Below, piece by piece: positions 6,173-6,573 of a DNA stretch of 6,573 bases. The notes under the pieces were generated by a model. The model was not told the DNA's origin. It was given only the letters and a program-made list of their open reading frames with translations, and made no database searches. Made by a program: the position numbers and the translations under genes. This DNA comes from Hyphomonadaceae bacterium (GTDB taxonomy: Bacteria; Pseudomonadota; Alphaproteobacteria; Caulobacterales; Aquidulcibacteraceae), in assembly GCA_016791325.1 (NCBI GenBank), contig JAEUMU010000014.1, positions 1 to 6,573 on the forward strand, written 5' to 3'. Every line of letters starts with the position of its first letter. Position 1 is the stretch's first letter.

Positions 6173-6218
6173 CGCCTCCGCTTGACCGCCCGCCCGCGTG
6201 GCGCCACAGGCCGGGCGA

Positions 6219-6573
6219 ATGAGCGATCCTGAAGCGCCAGAGCCGCGGCCCGTTGGGCTATCCGCGAGGATCGCGGATTTCGTGAACAATATGGACGCGC
6301 GCGCCTGGCGGGCTGTGGCGGTGTCTGTGGCGATGGTTGTCGCCGTAGCAGCCATGCTGGTGATCGGGCGGCTCTACTATGGCGAGCAGATCAACGCCTT
6401 TATTGACGGCACCCTGGGCGAAGCGCGCCGCGAGCATTGGGGCCTAGCCGCCACCATTCTGGTGTTCACGCTGACCGCCTATGTCGGTGCGCCGCAAATT
6501 ATTCTGATTGGCGCGTGCGTGGTGGCGTTCGGGCCCGAGCAGGGGTTCTGGTTTTCCTGGATAGCCACCGTGT
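6219..6573 (+). CDS. TVP38/TMEM64 (VTT domain) family membrane protein, 3' partial
   Basis: The reading frame runs from ATG 6219 to the right edge with no stop, giving 118 visible residues. A short hydrophilic N-terminus with Pro and Glu (1-30) is followed by one clear membrane segment (about 32-50, Val/Ala-rich), a polar loop (YYGEQINAFIDGTLGEARREHW) and a second hydrophobic stretch (about 75-103). VGAPQIILIGACVVAFGPEQG (89-109) matches the conserved membrane re-entrant region of TVP38/TMEM64 (SNARE-associated/VTT, DedA-related) proteins, with Pro in the first half and FGP..G in the second. Such proteins sit in the inner membrane; lipid transport or scrambling is the role suggested for relatives. 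An alternative start is ATG 6291. Only a weak AGG-like Shine-Dalgarno precedes 6219. It lies 46 bp behind the GIY-YIG gene on the same strand and could be co-transcribed. Confidence 0.8.
   Translation, partial: MSDPEAPEPRPVGLSARIADFVNNMDARAWRAVAVSVAMVVAVAAMLVIGRLYYGEQINAFIDGTLGEARREHWGLAATILVFTLTAYVGAPQIILIGACVVAFGPEQGFWFSWIATV

Noticed and set aside
6198..6207. Palindrome GTGGCGCCAC in the gap before the TVP38-like gene
   Set aside because: A 10-bp GC palindrome without loop or U-tract is weak as terminator or operator and is common in such GC-rich DNA.

Overview
The window is 6.57 kb of GC-rich chromosomal DNA, almost fully coding, with eight protein genes (two cut by the window edges). 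I see no tRNA, rRNA, CRISPR, insertion sequence or phage gene. The protein families, the high GC and a CtrA-like site (TTAA-N7-TTTAC) suggest an alphaproteobacterium, perhaps in the Caulobacterales/Hyphomonadaceae range. That placement is inference; no marker gene is present.

Layout from left to right. (1) A plus-strand pair: a ketol-acid reductoisomerase (IlvC family, 5' end missing) whose stop overlaps the start of purT (formate-dependent GAR transformylase) by four bases (ATGA). (2) A minus-strand TerB-family gene converging on purT, the two stop codons overlapping in CTAG. (3) A 105-bp divergent gap, then a plus-strand short-chain dehydrogenase whose Shine-Dalgarno lies in a perfect 7-bp hairpin, followed 53 bp later by an exported beta-lactamase-like serine hydrolase. 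(4) A minus-strand isopenicillin-N-synthase-like Fe(II) oxygenase that again overlaps the preceding plus gene by four bases at the stops. (5) A 91-bp divergent gap with the CtrA-like site, then a small GIY-YIG domain protein and, 46 bp later, the start of a TVP38/TMEM64 (VTT) membrane protein that runs off the right edge.

The genes do not form one pathway. IlvC (branched-chain amino acids) and PurT (purines) are core biosynthesis and appear translationally coupled. The SDR and serine hydrolase may be co-transcribed. The oxygenase, TerB and GIY-YIG genes have no visible pathway partner. The window looks like ordinary compact chromosome, not an accessory island or a defence system. The most notable features are the divergent reductoisomerase (altered cofactor loop and one metal-ligand Glu changed to Asp), the hairpin over the SDR ribosome binding site, and the CtrA-like site.
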